Source: an uncultured Blautia sp.
GTDB lineage: Bacteria > Bacillota > Clostridia > Lachnospirales > Lachnospiraceae
DNA length: 64,000 nt
Direction of reading: 5' to 3'
Assembly: GCA_900543715.1 (NCBI GenBank)
Contig: UQSX01000001.1
Coordinates: 82,104-146,103, forward strand
Both the position numbers and the translations under genes were made by a program. Below the pieces are notes generated by a model. It had not been told where the DNA came from. It made no database searches and worked only from the letters and a program-made list of their open reading frames with translations. Of this stretch, positions 36,494 through 45,245 are shown in pieces. How positions within the stretch are numbered: position 1 is the stretch's first letter; each line of letters starts with the position of its first letter.

Positions 36494-36521
36494 TTGACAA
36501 AGTTTTCCCAAGTGCTATAAT
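36494..36521 (+). promoter_or_regulatory. promoter of the glycine riboswitch transcript
   Basis: TTGACA (36494-36499), 16-base spacer, TATAAT (36516-36521): both hexamers perfect. Confidence 0.85.
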
Positions 36522-36536
36522 GAATACCGTTGTAAC

Positions 36537-36752
36537 AACGGTGGAGAGTCTTCCACCTGTATATCGTGCCAATTGAAGGGTGCAGGAAAGCGGCCAAGGC
36601 CCACCGAAGGAGTAATACTCTCAGGGGTCTCCTTAAAAAGGAGACAGGACTGTATCTGGATGGCTCTCTGGAGAATCCCGTTAAGGGTGCCGAAGGTGTA
36701 AGCAGATAAGGGCTTATCTGTGAATCTCTCAGGCAAAAGGACAGTGAGATCA
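36537..36752 (+). ncRNA. tandem glycine riboswitch
   Basis: Two aptamers in series. The first runs from GGTGGAGAG (36540) through CCACCGAAGGAG and ACTCTCAGG to GACAGGACTGT. The second runs from CTCTGGAGAATCCC (about 36665) through GTGCCGAAGG and AATCTCTCAGGCAAAAGGACAG. These are the conserved gcv-type core motifs. The RNA senses glycine and here controls a downstream amino-acid/Na+ symporter. Confidence 0.93.
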
Positions 36753-36785
36753 GGAAACTGAGCAACAGTTAGTGTTTTTATGAGT

Positions 36786-36829
36786 TTCAGAGGGTTATTG
36801 CATTGGAATTATGCGATAGCCCTCTTTTT
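36786..36829 (+). terminator. expression-platform terminator of the glycine riboswitch
   Basis: AGAGGGTTATTGCAT pairs with ATGCGATAGCCCTCT, followed by five T. Glycine binding presumably decides whether it forms. Confidence 0.85.
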
Positions 36830-36894
36830 GACTTCTGTGAGTTTCCCGGAGAGAAGCATGAAAAGAAAAATGAAAAAAGAGAGGGAGACAACAA

Positions 36895-38238
36895 ATGGAA
36901 ATCTTATCACAGATCGTAGAATGGGTAAATTCCTTTTTATGGGACGGAGCCCTGCTGGTATTGCTTCTGGGAACGGGAATTTTTTATACCTTTAACCTGA
37001 AGTTTATCCAGGTGAGAAAGTTTGGAGAAGGAATGAAGAGAATGTTCGGGAACTTTTCTCTTCATGGAAAAAGTACAGAAAAAGGACTGAGCTCTTTTCA
37101 GGCCCTGGCTACGGCTATTGCAGCTCAGGTTGGAACAGGGAATATCGCAGGGGCGGCTACAGCCATAGCCTCAGGCGGTCCAGGAGCTATCTTCTGGATG
37201 TGGGTCAGCGCTTTTTTCGGAATGGCAACCATTTACGGGGAAGCAGTTATGGCTCAGTATACCAGGAAAAAAGAAAACGGAGCTATTGTAGGGGGACCGG
37301 TCTACTACATACAGTATCTCTTTAAGGGAAAATTTGGAAAATTCCTTTCCTGCTTTTTCTCCGTGGCCATTATCCTGGCCCTGGGATTCATGGGGAATAT
37401 GGTACAGTCTAATTCTATCGGCAGCTCTTTTTATACGGCCTTTGGAATAAAACCTTATATTATGGGCATTATAATTGCGGTGATTTCTGCGGTGATCTTT
37501 CTGGGAGGAATCAACCGTATCGCCAGGGTTACGGAAAAGATCGTGCCCCTTATGGCGCTGATCTATATTGTGGGCTGTGTGATCATTCTGGCAATGAATG
37601 TGGAAGGTCTGGGAAAAGCCTTTCATGATATTTTTGTAGCGGCATTTTCTCCTTCTTCTGTATTGGGAGGAGCTGCCGGCGTTACTGTCCAGAAAGCCAT
37701 GCGTTTTGGCGTTGCCAGAGGACTGTTTTCAAATGAAGCAGGTATGGGTTCTACGCCTCATGCACATGCTACAGCCGATGTAAAGCATCCGGCGGATCAG
37801 GGGATCATCGCCATGATGGGAGTTTTCATTGATACCTTCGTGATTCTGACCCTTACCGCTCTGGTGATCCTTTCTACCGGAGCCCTTTCCTCCGGAGAAA
37901 CCGGGTCTGCTCTTGCTCAGGCAGCCTTTAATTCTTCTTACGGTTCTTTTGGAAATGTATTTATTGCTGTCTGCATGCTGTTTTTTGCTTTTACCACTAT
38001 AATCGGATGGTACTATTTCGGAGAGGTAAACGTCCGCCATCTTTTCGGCAGTAAGGCTGTACGGGCCTATGCATTCCTGGTGGTCATCTTTGTTCTGGTA
38101 GGATCTACGCTGAAAGTGGACCTGGTATGGAATATGTCAGATATGTTTAACGGACTGATGGTGATTCCAAACCTGATCGCTGTTTTAGCGGCTGTAGGGA
38201 CAGTAAAAAAGCTTACCAGAGAGCATGAAAATCTGTAG
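36895..38238 (+). CDS. alanine/glycine:cation symporter (AGCS family)
   Basis: 447-residue membrane protein with about 11 helices that moves glycine or alanine with Na+. Family landmarks: FQALATAIAAQVGTGNIAGA, GGPGAIFWMWVSAFFGMAT, GGPVYYIQYLF and FGVARGLFSNEAGMGSTPHAHA. The tandem glycine riboswitch in its leader strongly supports glycine as the ligand of interest. Depending on whether the switch turns expression on or off, it could import glycine when scarce or export or burn excess; which one cannot be read from sequence alone. Confidence 0.93.
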   Translation: MEILSQIVEWVNSFLWDGALLVLLLGTGIFYTFNLKFIQVRKFGEGMKRMFGNFSLHGKSTEKGLSSFQALATAIAAQVGTGNIAGAATAIASGGPGAIFWMWVSAFFGMATIYGEAVMAQYTRKKENGAIVGGPVYYIQYLFKGKFGKFLSCFFSVAIILALGFMGNMVQSNSIGSSFYTAFGIKPYIMGIIIAVISAVIFLGGINRIARVTEKIVPLMALIYIVGCVIILAMNVEGLGKAFHDIFVAAFSPSSVLGGAAGVTVQKAMRFGVARGLFSNEAGMGSTPHAHATADVKHPADQGIIAMMGVFIDTFVILTLTALVILSTGALSSGETGSALAQAAFNSSYGSFGNVFIAVCMLFFAFTTIIGWYYFGEVNVRHLFGSKAVRAYAFLVVIFVLVGSTLKVDLVWNMSDMFNGLMVIPNLIAVLAAVGTVKKLTREHENL

Positions 38239-38259
38239 GAAAAAATAAAAAAATAGGTG

Positions 38260-38288
38260 TTGAAATTTCCGGAAATTTGTTTTATCCT
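38260..38288 (+). promoter_or_regulatory. promoter with 16-bp palindrome in its spacer
   Basis: TTGAAA (38260-38265), 17 bases, TATCCT (38283-38288). The perfect palindrome AAATTTCCGGAAATTT (38263-38278) starts in the -35 box and fills most of the spacer, an ideal position for a repressor. It precedes the HPr-like gene. Confidence 0.5.
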
Positions 38289-38344
38289 AAGGGCTGACAG
38301 ATTTAACTCAGGTTCTGATCAGGGATGACTTAGGAGGAAAAAAT

Positions 38345-38572
38345 ATGAATGAAAAGAAAATACGTTTTCATCATATCGAAGAAATGAAAGAGTTTGTCAC
38401 TGCAGCATGCCGCTGTGAGTTCGATATTGATATCTTCAGCGACCGCCTCGTGGTAGACGGAAAATCAATTTTAGGTGTTTTGAGCCTGAACTGTGAACAG
38501 GAACTCCACGTGAAATATGACGGTACAGAGCCTCACTTCGAGAAAGTTCTGGGAAAATACGCAGTCGCTTAA
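38345..38572 (+). CDS. HPr-like protein with altered phosphorylation site
   Basis: 75 residues with the HPr fold. The regulatory serine motif is kept (GKSILGVLSL, Ser41 matching Ser46 of HPr), as is the overall length. The phospho-His motif HARPA is not: the matching stretch reads HHIEEM, where His10 may align with His15 but the conserved Arg and Pro are Glu. Such proteins may not carry phosphate for PTS sugars and may instead be regulatory. AGGAGG precedes the ATG. Confidence 0.72.
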   Translation: MNEKKIRFHHIEEMKEFVTAACRCEFDIDIFSDRLVVDGKSILGVLSLNCEQELHVKYDGTEPHFEKVLGKYAVA

Positions 38573-38579
38573 ATGGGTG

Positions 38580-38608
38580 TTTACAAATACTTTGGAATAT
38601 GTTAGCAT
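38580..38608 (+). promoter_or_regulatory. promoter of the T-box transcript
   Basis: TTTACA (38580-38585), 17-base spacer, TAGCAT (38603-38608), starting 8 bases after the HPr-like stop codon. Confidence 0.45.
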
Positions 38609-38627
38609 GAAACCATACAGCAAAACA

Positions 38628-38930
38628 CAAGGACGGAGAGAGTACCTGTACTGCCGGTTTTACAGAGAGGCCTTTACGGCGGCCAGAGCTGCCGGGCTGA
38701 GAGAAGGCGGATCGGGATATAGGGAAGATGGCTCCTGAGAGGCGCACCGAAGCATGGAGAATATCAGCTTCCATGTCTAGGCTGCGACAGGGTCCGCCTG
38801 TTACAGCGGCAGGGTATATCTGAGAGATGTACCTATAAGGTCTGGGCTGTGAGGCACAGATAAAGAGAAGTGGTACCACGGGTTAAGCGCTCGTCTTCTT
38901 TGGAAACAGAGAAGACGGGCTTTTCTTTTT
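38628..38930 (+). ncRNA. T-box leader of metG
   Basis: Stem I begins at GGACGGAGAGAGTAC. The candidate specifier is ATG at 38728-38730 (GGGAAGATGGCTCC), fitting methionine. The T-box sequence AGAAGTGGTACCACGGG (38867-38883) that pairs with the tRNA acceptor end is textbook. The terminator (GCTCGTCTTCT / AGAAGACGGGC, then TTTTCTTTTT) follows at 38888-38930. Uncharged tRNA(Met) should allow read-through into metG. Confidence 0.92.
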
Positions 38931-39090
38931 GGCGGGGCGGTTTGCAGGTGCTGAGGGAATCTTGGTATCTTTTACTGCTCAGTCTGCGCTGGTTTGAGCC
39001 TAAGGTCTCAAACCATGCTCGACAAATTCGCATAAAAGATACCAAGATTCCCTTGAAGGCTGCGGCCGCTCAAAAGGAAAAGCCGCCTGG
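38917..39090. repeat. long nested inverted repeat between T-box and metG
   Basis: A 20-bp perfect arm pair (38955-38974 starting GGGAATCTTGG, and 39033-39052 ending CCAAGATTCCC) encloses a 9-bp inner stem TGGTTTGAG/CTCAAACCA (38990-38998 and 39007-39015). Looser outer arms (GGCTTTTCTTTT near 38918, AAAAGGAAAAGCC near 39075) extend it to about 170 bases. No gene is seen inside. It looks like a MITE-like or dispersed hairpin element inserted next to the T-box terminator. Confidence 0.65.
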
Positions 39091-39166
39091 GGAGCTGAAA
39101 GAGTGCATTTTAAAAGTGATAAGGAACTATAAGTTTTAGAGTTTAAAGAATCAGGAGGATGATGAA

Positions 39167-41128
39167 ATGGATAAGAAGAAGTATTATATTACTACGGCCA
39201 TTGCCTATACTTCAGGGAAACCCCATATTGGGAATACTTATGAGGCTGTTTTAGCAGACAGTATTGCGAGATTTAAGAGACAGCAGGGGTATGATGTGTT
39301 TTTCCAGACTGGAACGGATGAACATGGGCAGAAGATTGAGCTGAAGGCGGAAGAGGCTGGAGTAAGCTGTAAGGAATTTGTAGACCAGGTATCTGGTGAG
39401 ATTAAAAATATCTGGGATTTAATGGGCACTTCTTATGACAAGTTTATCAGGACTACAGATGACTATCATGAGAAGCAGGTACAGAAAATATTTAAAAAGC
39501 TTTATGACCAGGGTGATATTTACAAAGGATATTATGAAGGTCTGTACTGTACTCCCTGTGAATCTTTCTTTACAGAATCTCAGCTGGTAGACGGAAAGTG
39601 CCCTGACTGCGGACGCCCTGTAACTCCGGCTAAGGAAGAGGCTTATTTCTTCAGAATGAGCAAATATGCGCCGAAGCTGATCGAGTATATCAATGAGCAT
39701 CCGGAGTTTATCCAGCCGGTATCCAGGAAAAATGAGATGATGAACAACTTCCTTCTGCCTGGACTCCAGGATCTGTGTGTGTCCAGAACCTCCTTTAAAT
39801 GGGGAATTCCGGTAGACTTTGATCCCAGGCATGTGGTTTATGTATGGCTGGATGCGCTGACCAACTACATCACCGGAATCGGCTATGACTGTGATGGAAA
39901 CAGTACAGAGCAGTTTGAAAAATACTGGCCGGCAGACCTGCATCTGATCGGAAAAGACATTATCCGTTTCCATACTATTTACTGGCCTATTTTCCTGATG
40001 GCTCTGGGACTTCCTTTGCCTAAGCAGGTATTTGGACATCCCTGGCTGCTCCAGGGAGACGGAAAGATGAGCAAATCTAAGGGAAATGTGCTCTATGCCG
40101 ACCAGCTGGTAGACTTCTTCGGGGTAGATGCCGTCCGCTATTTCGTGCTCCATGAGATGCCTTTTGAAAATGACGGCGTGATCACCTGGGAGCTGATGGT
40201 AGAGAGATTAAATTCTGAGCTTGCCAACACCCTGGGAAATCTGGTAAACCGGACCATTTCCATGTCCAACAAGTATTTCGGCGGCGTGGTAAAGAGCACT
40301 GGCGTCACAGAGCCGGTAGACCAGGAGCTGAAAGCGGTTGTCCAGGGAACAAAAGAAAAAGTGGCAGCCAAGATGGAAGACCTTCGTGTGGCCGATGCGA
40401 TCACAGAGATCTTTACCCTGTTTAAACGCTGTAATAAATATATCGATGAGACCATGCCTTGGGTGCTGGCAAAGGACGAGGAAAAGAAAGACCGTCTGGC
40501 GGAAGTGCTCTACAATCTGGTAGAGGGAATCTGCGTAGGAGCTGCTCTTCTGGAATCCTTTATGCCAACTACTACAGAGAAAATCCTTGCTCAGCTTAAC
40601 GCACCAAAGAGAAGCTATGAAGAGCTGGATTCCTTTGGCTTATATCCTTCTGGAAACAAGGTAACAGAGAAGCCGGAAATCCTCTTTGCCCGTCTGGACG
40701 TAAAAGAGGTTATGGAAAAGGTGGAAGCTATGCGGGCTGAAGAGGCAAAAGGCCAGGAAGCTGAAAAAGAGGAAATTCCTGTTATAGATATAGAAGCAAA
40801 ACCGGAAGTCACCTTTGATGATTTCATGAAAATGCAGTTCCAGGTAGGGGAGATCATCGCCTGTGAGGAAGTGAAAAAGTCCAAAAAACTTCTCTGCTCC
40901 CAGGTAAAGATCGGAAGCCAGGTAAAACAGATTGTTTCCGGCATTAAGTCAAATTATAAACCGGAAGACATGGTTGGAAAGAAAGTTATGGTCCTGGTGA
41001 ACCTGAAACCGGCTAAGCTGGCAGGAGTTCTTTCTGAAGGAATGATCCTGTGTGCAGAAGGTCTTGACGGGGAACTGGCCCTTATGACTCCTGACAAGGA
41101 TATGCCGGCAGGTGCGGAAATCTGCTGA
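39167..41128 (+). CDS. metG: methionyl-tRNA synthetase
   Basis: 653-residue class I synthetase. Signature HIGH-like motif SGKPHIGNTYEAV, four-cysteine zinc knuckle (YCTPCES ... KCPDCGRP), and KMSKSKGN (Lys300-Asn307). The anticodon-binding helical domain and a C-terminal EMAP/Trbp111-like tRNA-binding domain (FDDFMKMQFQVGEIIACEEV) are both present. Full length. Expression is governed by the Met T-box upstream. Ribosome binding site AGGAGG. Confidence 0.96.
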   Translation: MDKKKYYITTAIAYTSGKPHIGNTYEAVLADSIARFKRQQGYDVFFQTGTDEHGQKIELKAEEAGVSCKEFVDQVSGEIKNIWDLMGTSYDKFIRTTDDYHEKQVQKIFKKLYDQGDIYKGYYEGLYCTPCESFFTESQLVDGKCPDCGRPVTPAKEEAYFFRMSKYAPKLIEYINEHPEFIQPVSRKNEMMNNFLLPGLQDLCVSRTSFKWGIPVDFDPRHVVYVWLDALTNYITGIGYDCDGNSTEQFEKYWPADLHLIGKDIIRFHTIYWPIFLMALGLPLPKQVFGHPWLLQGDGKMSKSKGNVLYADQLVDFFGVDAVRYFVLHEMPFENDGVITWELMVERLNSELANTLGNLVNRTISMSNKYFGGVVKSTGVTEPVDQELKAVVQGTKEKVAAKMEDLRVADAITEIFTLFKRCNKYIDETMPWVLAKDEEKKDRLAEVLYNLVEGICVGAALLESFMPTTTEKILAQLNAPKRSYEELDSFGLYPSGNKVTEKPEILFARLDVKEVMEKVEAMRAEEAKGQEAEKEEIPVIDIEAKPEVTFDDFMKMQFQVGEIIACEEVKKSKKLLCSQVKIGSQVKQIVSGIKSNYKPEDMVGKKVMVLVNLKPAKLAGVLSEGMILCAEGLDGELALMTPDKDMPAGAEIC

Positions 41129-41135
41129 TTAGGGG

Positions 41136-41164
41136 TTGACAAGACTTTTTTAATCGTTTATTAT
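41136..41164 (+). promoter_or_regulatory. promoter of the cation ATPase transcript
   Basis: TTGACA (41136-41141), 17-base spacer, TATTAT (41159-41164). Confidence 0.8.
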
Positions 41165-41175
41165 CTTTTTAAATG

Positions 41176-41264
41176 AAAGGGAGTAGCTGGCACCAAAAGG
41201 TGTTTGCGGCAGCGTCAATCTCGATGAGGGAACTCTCATCCGTGTCGTGATGAAACAGCGAGAC
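41176..41264 (+). ncRNA. yybP-ykoY (manganese) riboswitch
   Basis: Opens with AAAGGGAGTAGC, continues with GCAGCGTCAATCTCGATGAGG, CTCATCCGTGTCGTGATGAAAC and ends AGCGAGAC, following the layout of this Mn2+-sensing family. The conserved L1 sequence is normally GGGGAGUAG, here one G shorter. A terminator hairpin and then a P-type cation ATPase follow, the classic context for this riboswitch, which turns genes on when Mn2+ is high. Confidence 0.78.
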
Positions 41265-41306
41265 TTTTATTGCATACTCAAATGTGCAGTAAAGGTCTCG
41301 CTTTTT
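41258..41306 (+). terminator. expression-platform terminator of the Mn riboswitch
   Basis: GCGAGACTTTTATTGCA pairs with TGCAGTAAAGGTCTCGC, then TTTTT. The 5' arm overlaps the 3' end of the aptamer, as required for a switch. Confidence 0.85.
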
Positions 41307-41385
41307 GCATATAAAGACCTTTACTAAGCAAACTACTTAGAAAGAGTCTGAAAATGCGGCTCGGAAAACGAATGGAGGAAGAAGC

Positions 41386-43992
41386 ATGAAAGAGTATTAC
41401 CAAATGTCCAGGACAGAGGCCCAGAAAGCCGTTAATGGCAGTACCCAGCCTCTGACAGAAGAACAGGTAAAGAAGAACCAGGAAAAGTATGGTCCAAATG
41501 CTCTTGCAGAAGGCAAGAAGAAAACCATTCCCCAGATTTTTCTGGAACAGTACAAAGATTTCCTGGTGATCATTCTGATCGTGGCGGCTATCGTATCTGG
41601 TATTCTGGGTGAAACAGAAAGCGCCATTGTTATCTTGATCGTTATTACCATCAATGCGATTTTGGGAACTGTCCAGACTGTAAAGGCAGAACAGTCCCTG
41701 AACAGTCTGAAGGCTATGTCGGCTCCGGAAGCCAAGGTAGTCAGAGGAGGAGATGTGATCAAAATACCATCTTCTCAGGTTACTATAGGTGATATCGTTA
41801 TGCTGGAAGCAGGAGATTATGTGCCTGCTGACGGACGTATTCTTGAAAACGCCAGTCTGAAGGTAGATGAAAGCGCACTGACAGGAGAAAGTCTTGCAGT
41901 GGAAAAAATGGAAGACGCCATTGAGGGAGAAGCTGCCCTGGGTGACAGGACCAACATGGTCTTTTCCGGAAGTTTTGTTTCCTACGGAAGAGGTTCCTTC
42001 CTGGTAACAGGAATCGGTATGAATACCGAAGTAGGAAAAATCGCCAGTCTGTTAAAGAGCACTTCTGAGAAAAAGACTCCTCTGCAGATGAATCTGGATA
42101 ATTTCGGACAGAAGCTGTCCATCCTGATTTTAGTATTCTGCGCAATCCTTTTTGGTATCAGCGTATTCAGAGGAGAGGGCGTGGGAGATGCTTTCCTGTT
42201 TGCCGTAGCTCTTGCAGTAGCTGCAATTCCTGAGGCCCTGAGCTCTATCGTGACCATCGTGCTGTCCTTCGGTACACAGAAAATGGCAAAAGAGCATGCT
42301 ATTATCCGTAAGCTTCAGGCAGTGGAAGGTCTGGGAAGTGTGTCAATTATCTGTTCTGATAAGACTGGTACTCTGACACAGAATAAAATGACAGTTGAAG
42401 ACTATTATGTAGAAGGGAAAGAAATTCCTGCAGCATCTATTGACCTGGGAGATGAAGCTCAGAAACAGCTTCTCCGCCACAGCATTTTATGTAATGACTC
42501 TACAAACAAAAACGGAGAAGAGATCGGAGATCCTACGGAAACTGCTCTCATCAATCTGGGCGACAAACTGGGATGTCCCGCAGAGACCATCCGTGAGAAA
42601 TACCCCAGATGCAGCGAGGTTCCTTTTGACAGTGACAGAAAATTAATGTCTACCTTGCACAATCTGAAAAACGGCTGTACTATGGTTACAAAAGGTGCTG
42701 TAGATGTTCTTCTGGGAAGAGTTTCCCATATCCAGAAAAACGGGGAAGTATGTCCGATCACAGAGGAAGACAAGAGGATCATTGAAGAACAGAACCAGAA
42801 GTTTTCCAGAAACGGTCTTCGTGTCCTGGCCTTTGGATATAAAAAATTTGAAGAAGCCAGAACCTTATCTGTGGAAGATGAAAACGACCTGACATTCCTG
42901 GGTCTGATCGCTATGATGGACCCGCCAAGAGAAGAGTCCAAGGAAGCAGTTGCCGAGTGTATCCGGGCGGGCATTAAGCCTATTATGATCACTGGTGACC
43001 ATAAGGTAACAGCGGCAGCTATTGCTAAGAGAATCGGGATTCTGAAAGACGAGTCAGAAGCCTGTGAGGGTGCGGTTATTGAAAATATGACAGATGAAGA
43101 GCTGCAGGACTTCGTGGAAGGTATTTCTGTATATGCCCGTGTTTCACCGGAACACAAGATCCGTATTGTCCGGGCATGGCAGGATAAAGGAAACATCGTA
43201 GCCATGACAGGAGACGGAGTAAACGATGCCCCGGCTCTGAAGCAGGCCAATATTGGTGTGGCTATGGGAATCACCGGTACAGAAGTTGCAAAAGACGCAG
43301 CATCCATGGTACTTACCGATGATAACTTTGCAACCATCGTAAAAGCTGTAGAAAACGGAAGAAATGTTTACAAGAACATAAAGAGTTCTATCCAGTTCCT
43401 CCTTTCCGGTAACTTTGCAGGAATCCTGTCTGTACTCTATGCGTCACTGGCAGGTCTGCCGGTACCTTTCGCGCCGGTCCATCTGCTGTTTATCAACCTG
43501 CTGACAGACAGTCTTCCGGCTATTGCTCTGGGACTGGAACCTCACAATCCTGATGTAATGAACGATAAGCCGAGACCAATGAACGAGTCTATACTTACCA
43601 AAGATTTCCTTTCCAAGATCGGAATTGAGGGTCTGGTTATCGGTATTATGACCATGATCGGCTTCTATATCGGATATCAGGAAAATACTGCACTTGCTAT
43701 GACTCTGGCTTTCGGTACACTTTGTACCTCACGTCTGGTCCATGGATTTAACTGTAAATCAGACAAACCTGTATTATTTACAAAGAGATTTTTCAACAAT
43801 AAATACCTGGCTGGGGCCTTCCTTTTAGGTCTTGCTCTCATCACTGCTGTAGTGATGATCCCAGGTCTGGATTCTATTTTCCAGGTACAGACTCTGAGCT
43901 TTACTCAGCTTCTGACCATGTATGGGCTGGCAATCGCCAACCTTCCGATAATCCAGCTTATTAAATGGATCCGTATGAAGATTAAAAAATAA
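41386..43992 (+). CDS. P-type cation-transporting ATPase (P2A type; Ca2+ or Mn2+)
   Basis: 868-residue membrane pump. Phosphorylated Asp325 lies in ICSDKTGTLTQNKMT; also present are LTGESLAVEK (actuator), TGDHKVTAAAIAKRIG and MTGDGVNDAPALKQANIGVAMG (hinge). The membrane helix 4 motif AIPEALSSIV and the C-terminal cation ATPase domain (INLLTDSLPAIALG) place it with PacL/SERCA-type pumps. Standard annotation is calcium exporter, but the Mn-type riboswitch in its leader argues that Mn2+ export is a real job. GGAGG precedes ATG 41386. Confidence 0.93.
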   Translation: MKEYYQMSRTEAQKAVNGSTQPLTEEQVKKNQEKYGPNALAEGKKKTIPQIFLEQYKDFLVIILIVAAIVSGILGETESAIVILIVITINAILGTVQTVKAEQSLNSLKAMSAPEAKVVRGGDVIKIPSSQVTIGDIVMLEAGDYVPADGRILENASLKVDESALTGESLAVEKMEDAIEGEAALGDRTNMVFSGSFVSYGRGSFLVTGIGMNTEVGKIASLLKSTSEKKTPLQMNLDNFGQKLSILILVFCAILFGISVFRGEGVGDAFLFAVALAVAAIPEALSSIVTIVLSFGTQKMAKEHAIIRKLQAVEGLGSVSIICSDKTGTLTQNKMTVEDYYVEGKEIPAASIDLGDEAQKQLLRHSILCNDSTNKNGEEIGDPTETALINLGDKLGCPAETIREKYPRCSEVPFDSDRKLMSTLHNLKNGCTMVTKGAVDVLLGRVSHIQKNGEVCPITEEDKRIIEEQNQKFSRNGLRVLAFGYKKFEEARTLSVEDENDLTFLGLIAMMDPPREESKEAVAECIRAGIKPIMITGDHKVTAAAIAKRIGILKDESEACEGAVIENMTDEELQDFVEGISVYARVSPEHKIRIVRAWQDKGNIVAMTGDGVNDAPALKQANIGVAMGITGTEVAKDAASMVLTDDNFATIVKAVENGRNVYKNIKSSIQFLLSGNFAGILSVLYASLAGLPVPFAPVHLLFINLLTDSLPAIALGLEPHNPDVMNDKPRPMNESILTKDFLSKIGIEGLVIGIMTMIGFYIGYQENTALAMTLAFGTLCTSRLVHGFNCKSDKPVLFTKRFFNNKYLAGAFLLGLALITAVVMIPGLDSIFQVQTLSFTQLLTMYGLAIANLPIIQLIKWIRMKIKK

Positions 43993-44002
43993 TATGATAT
44001 TT

Positions 44003-44066
44003 TGGCAGTCCCATTTAACACAAAACATAAACGAAGTTGTCGTTATGCCAGTTAAATGGGGCTGCT
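44003..44066 (+). terminator. hairpin after the cation ATPase
   Basis: GGCAGTCCCATTTAAC pairs with GTTAAATGGGGCTGC across a loop of about 30 bases. The downstream T content is low (TCTTG), so it may be a weak terminator or processing hairpin. Confidence 0.55.
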
Positions 44067-44087
44067 CTTGAAAATGGGAGGATGCGT

Positions 44088-45245
44088 ATGGATTTGAACA
44101 AAAAGGATATGAAGAACATTATGCTGTTGATCGTTTTTGCAGTGCTCTTCTATATAGGCGTACAAAAGATTAATAGCGTGGCAGCGGGAGTTGTGTTTGT
44201 CTGGCATCTGGTGTTCCCCTTTATTTTGGGAGGGGCCATTGCTTTTATCCTTAATGTGCCTATGCATGCTCTGGAAAAAAGACTTTTCGGCAGACTGAAG
44301 GAGCAGGGAAAAGCGAAAAAATTAGCAAGGCCGGCAAGTCTCATACTTTCCATCCTGCTGGTCATCGTGATCATTTGGATCGTTCTGGTAGTATTAATAC
44401 CGGAAATCGGAAGCACCATTGTGAGCCTGAGCCGCCAGATCGAGCTGGCAATCCCCAGGATGCAGAAATGGTTTACAGATAATTTCCAGGCCAATCCCCT
44501 GATTGAAGAGCAGATCAATAACTGGTTTAATTCTCTGGAGGTTAACTGGGACCAGATCATACAGACTGGTATTGACTTTCTGAAAAACGGAGCCGGAAAT
44601 GTACTGGGAACTACATTTAATGTGGCAGTAACTGTGATCAACTCTGTGATGAACTTTGTGATAGGTTTTGTATTTGCCTGCTATATTCTGCTCCAAAAGG
44701 AAAAGTTATCTGTCCAGATCCGGAAAGTCCTTTACGCATTTTTCCCTGGAAAAGTTGTGCGTCAGGTGTTAAAAGTGGCTTCTCTGAGTTATAAGACATT
44801 TTCTAACTTCGTTACAGGCCAGTGCCTGGAAGCAGTGATCTTGGGAACCATGTTTTTCGTGGTAATGAGTATTCTGAAATTTCCTTACGCGATGTTGGTT
44901 GGAGTGGTGATCGCCTGTACCGCTCTGATCCCTATATTCGGAGCTTTTATTGGCTGTGTTGTAGGCGCCTTCCTGATCCTGGTGGTGAACCCTATGCGGG
45001 CAGTGGCTTTTGTTATCCTGTTTCTGATTCTTCAGCAGATTGAAGGAAACCTGATTTATCCCCATGTGGTAGGAAACTCGGTAGGACTGCCTTCTATCTG
45101 GGTACTGATGGCCGTGACAGTAGGCGGAAACCTGATGGGAGTAGTAGGCATGCTGGTGTTTATTCCACTGACCTCTATCATTTACGCATTGTTCCGCCAG
45201 ACCGTCCATAGGAGATTAAAGGAGAGAAAGATCCATGATATTTGA
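44088..45245 (+). CDS. AI-2E family transporter
   Basis: About 385-residue membrane protein of the AI-2E/PerM family, with seven to eight helices and the typical central extracytoplasmic loop rich in amphipathic helices (IEQINNWFNSLEV region). Family members are linked variously to autoinducer export, Na+/H+ exchange and osmotic tolerance; substrate unknown here. ATG 44088 is chosen because GGGAGG lies 6 bases before it; upstream in-frame starts fall inside the ATPase terminator hairpin. The last codons overlap tatD by 11 bases. Confidence 0.82.
   Translation: MDLNKKDMKNIMLLIVFAVLFYIGVQKINSVAAGVVFVWHLVFPFILGGAIAFILNVPMHALEKRLFGRLKEQGKAKKLARPASLILSILLVIVIIWIVLVVLIPEIGSTIVSLSRQIELAIPRMQKWFTDNFQANPLIEEQINNWFNSLEVNWDQIIQTGIDFLKNGAGNVLGTTFNVAVTVINSVMNFVIGFVFACYILLQKEKLSVQIRKVLYAFFPGKVVRQVLKVASLSYKTFSNFVTGQCLEAVILGTMFFVVMSILKFPYAMLVGVVIACTALIPIFGAFIGCVVGAFLILVVNPMRAVAFVILFLILQQIEGNLIYPHVVGNSVGLPSIWVLMAVTVGGNLMGVVGMLVFIPLTSIIYALFRQTVHRRLKERKIHDI

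Noticed and set aside
36780..36995. Small open frame starting inside the glycine riboswitch terminator
   Set aside because: It overlaps the terminator stem and the symporter start in another frame; no ribosome binding site.
38870..39139. 89-codon frame across the T-box terminator and the inverted repeat
   Set aside because: The sequence is explained by RNA structure and repeat arms; the predicted peptide has no domain features.
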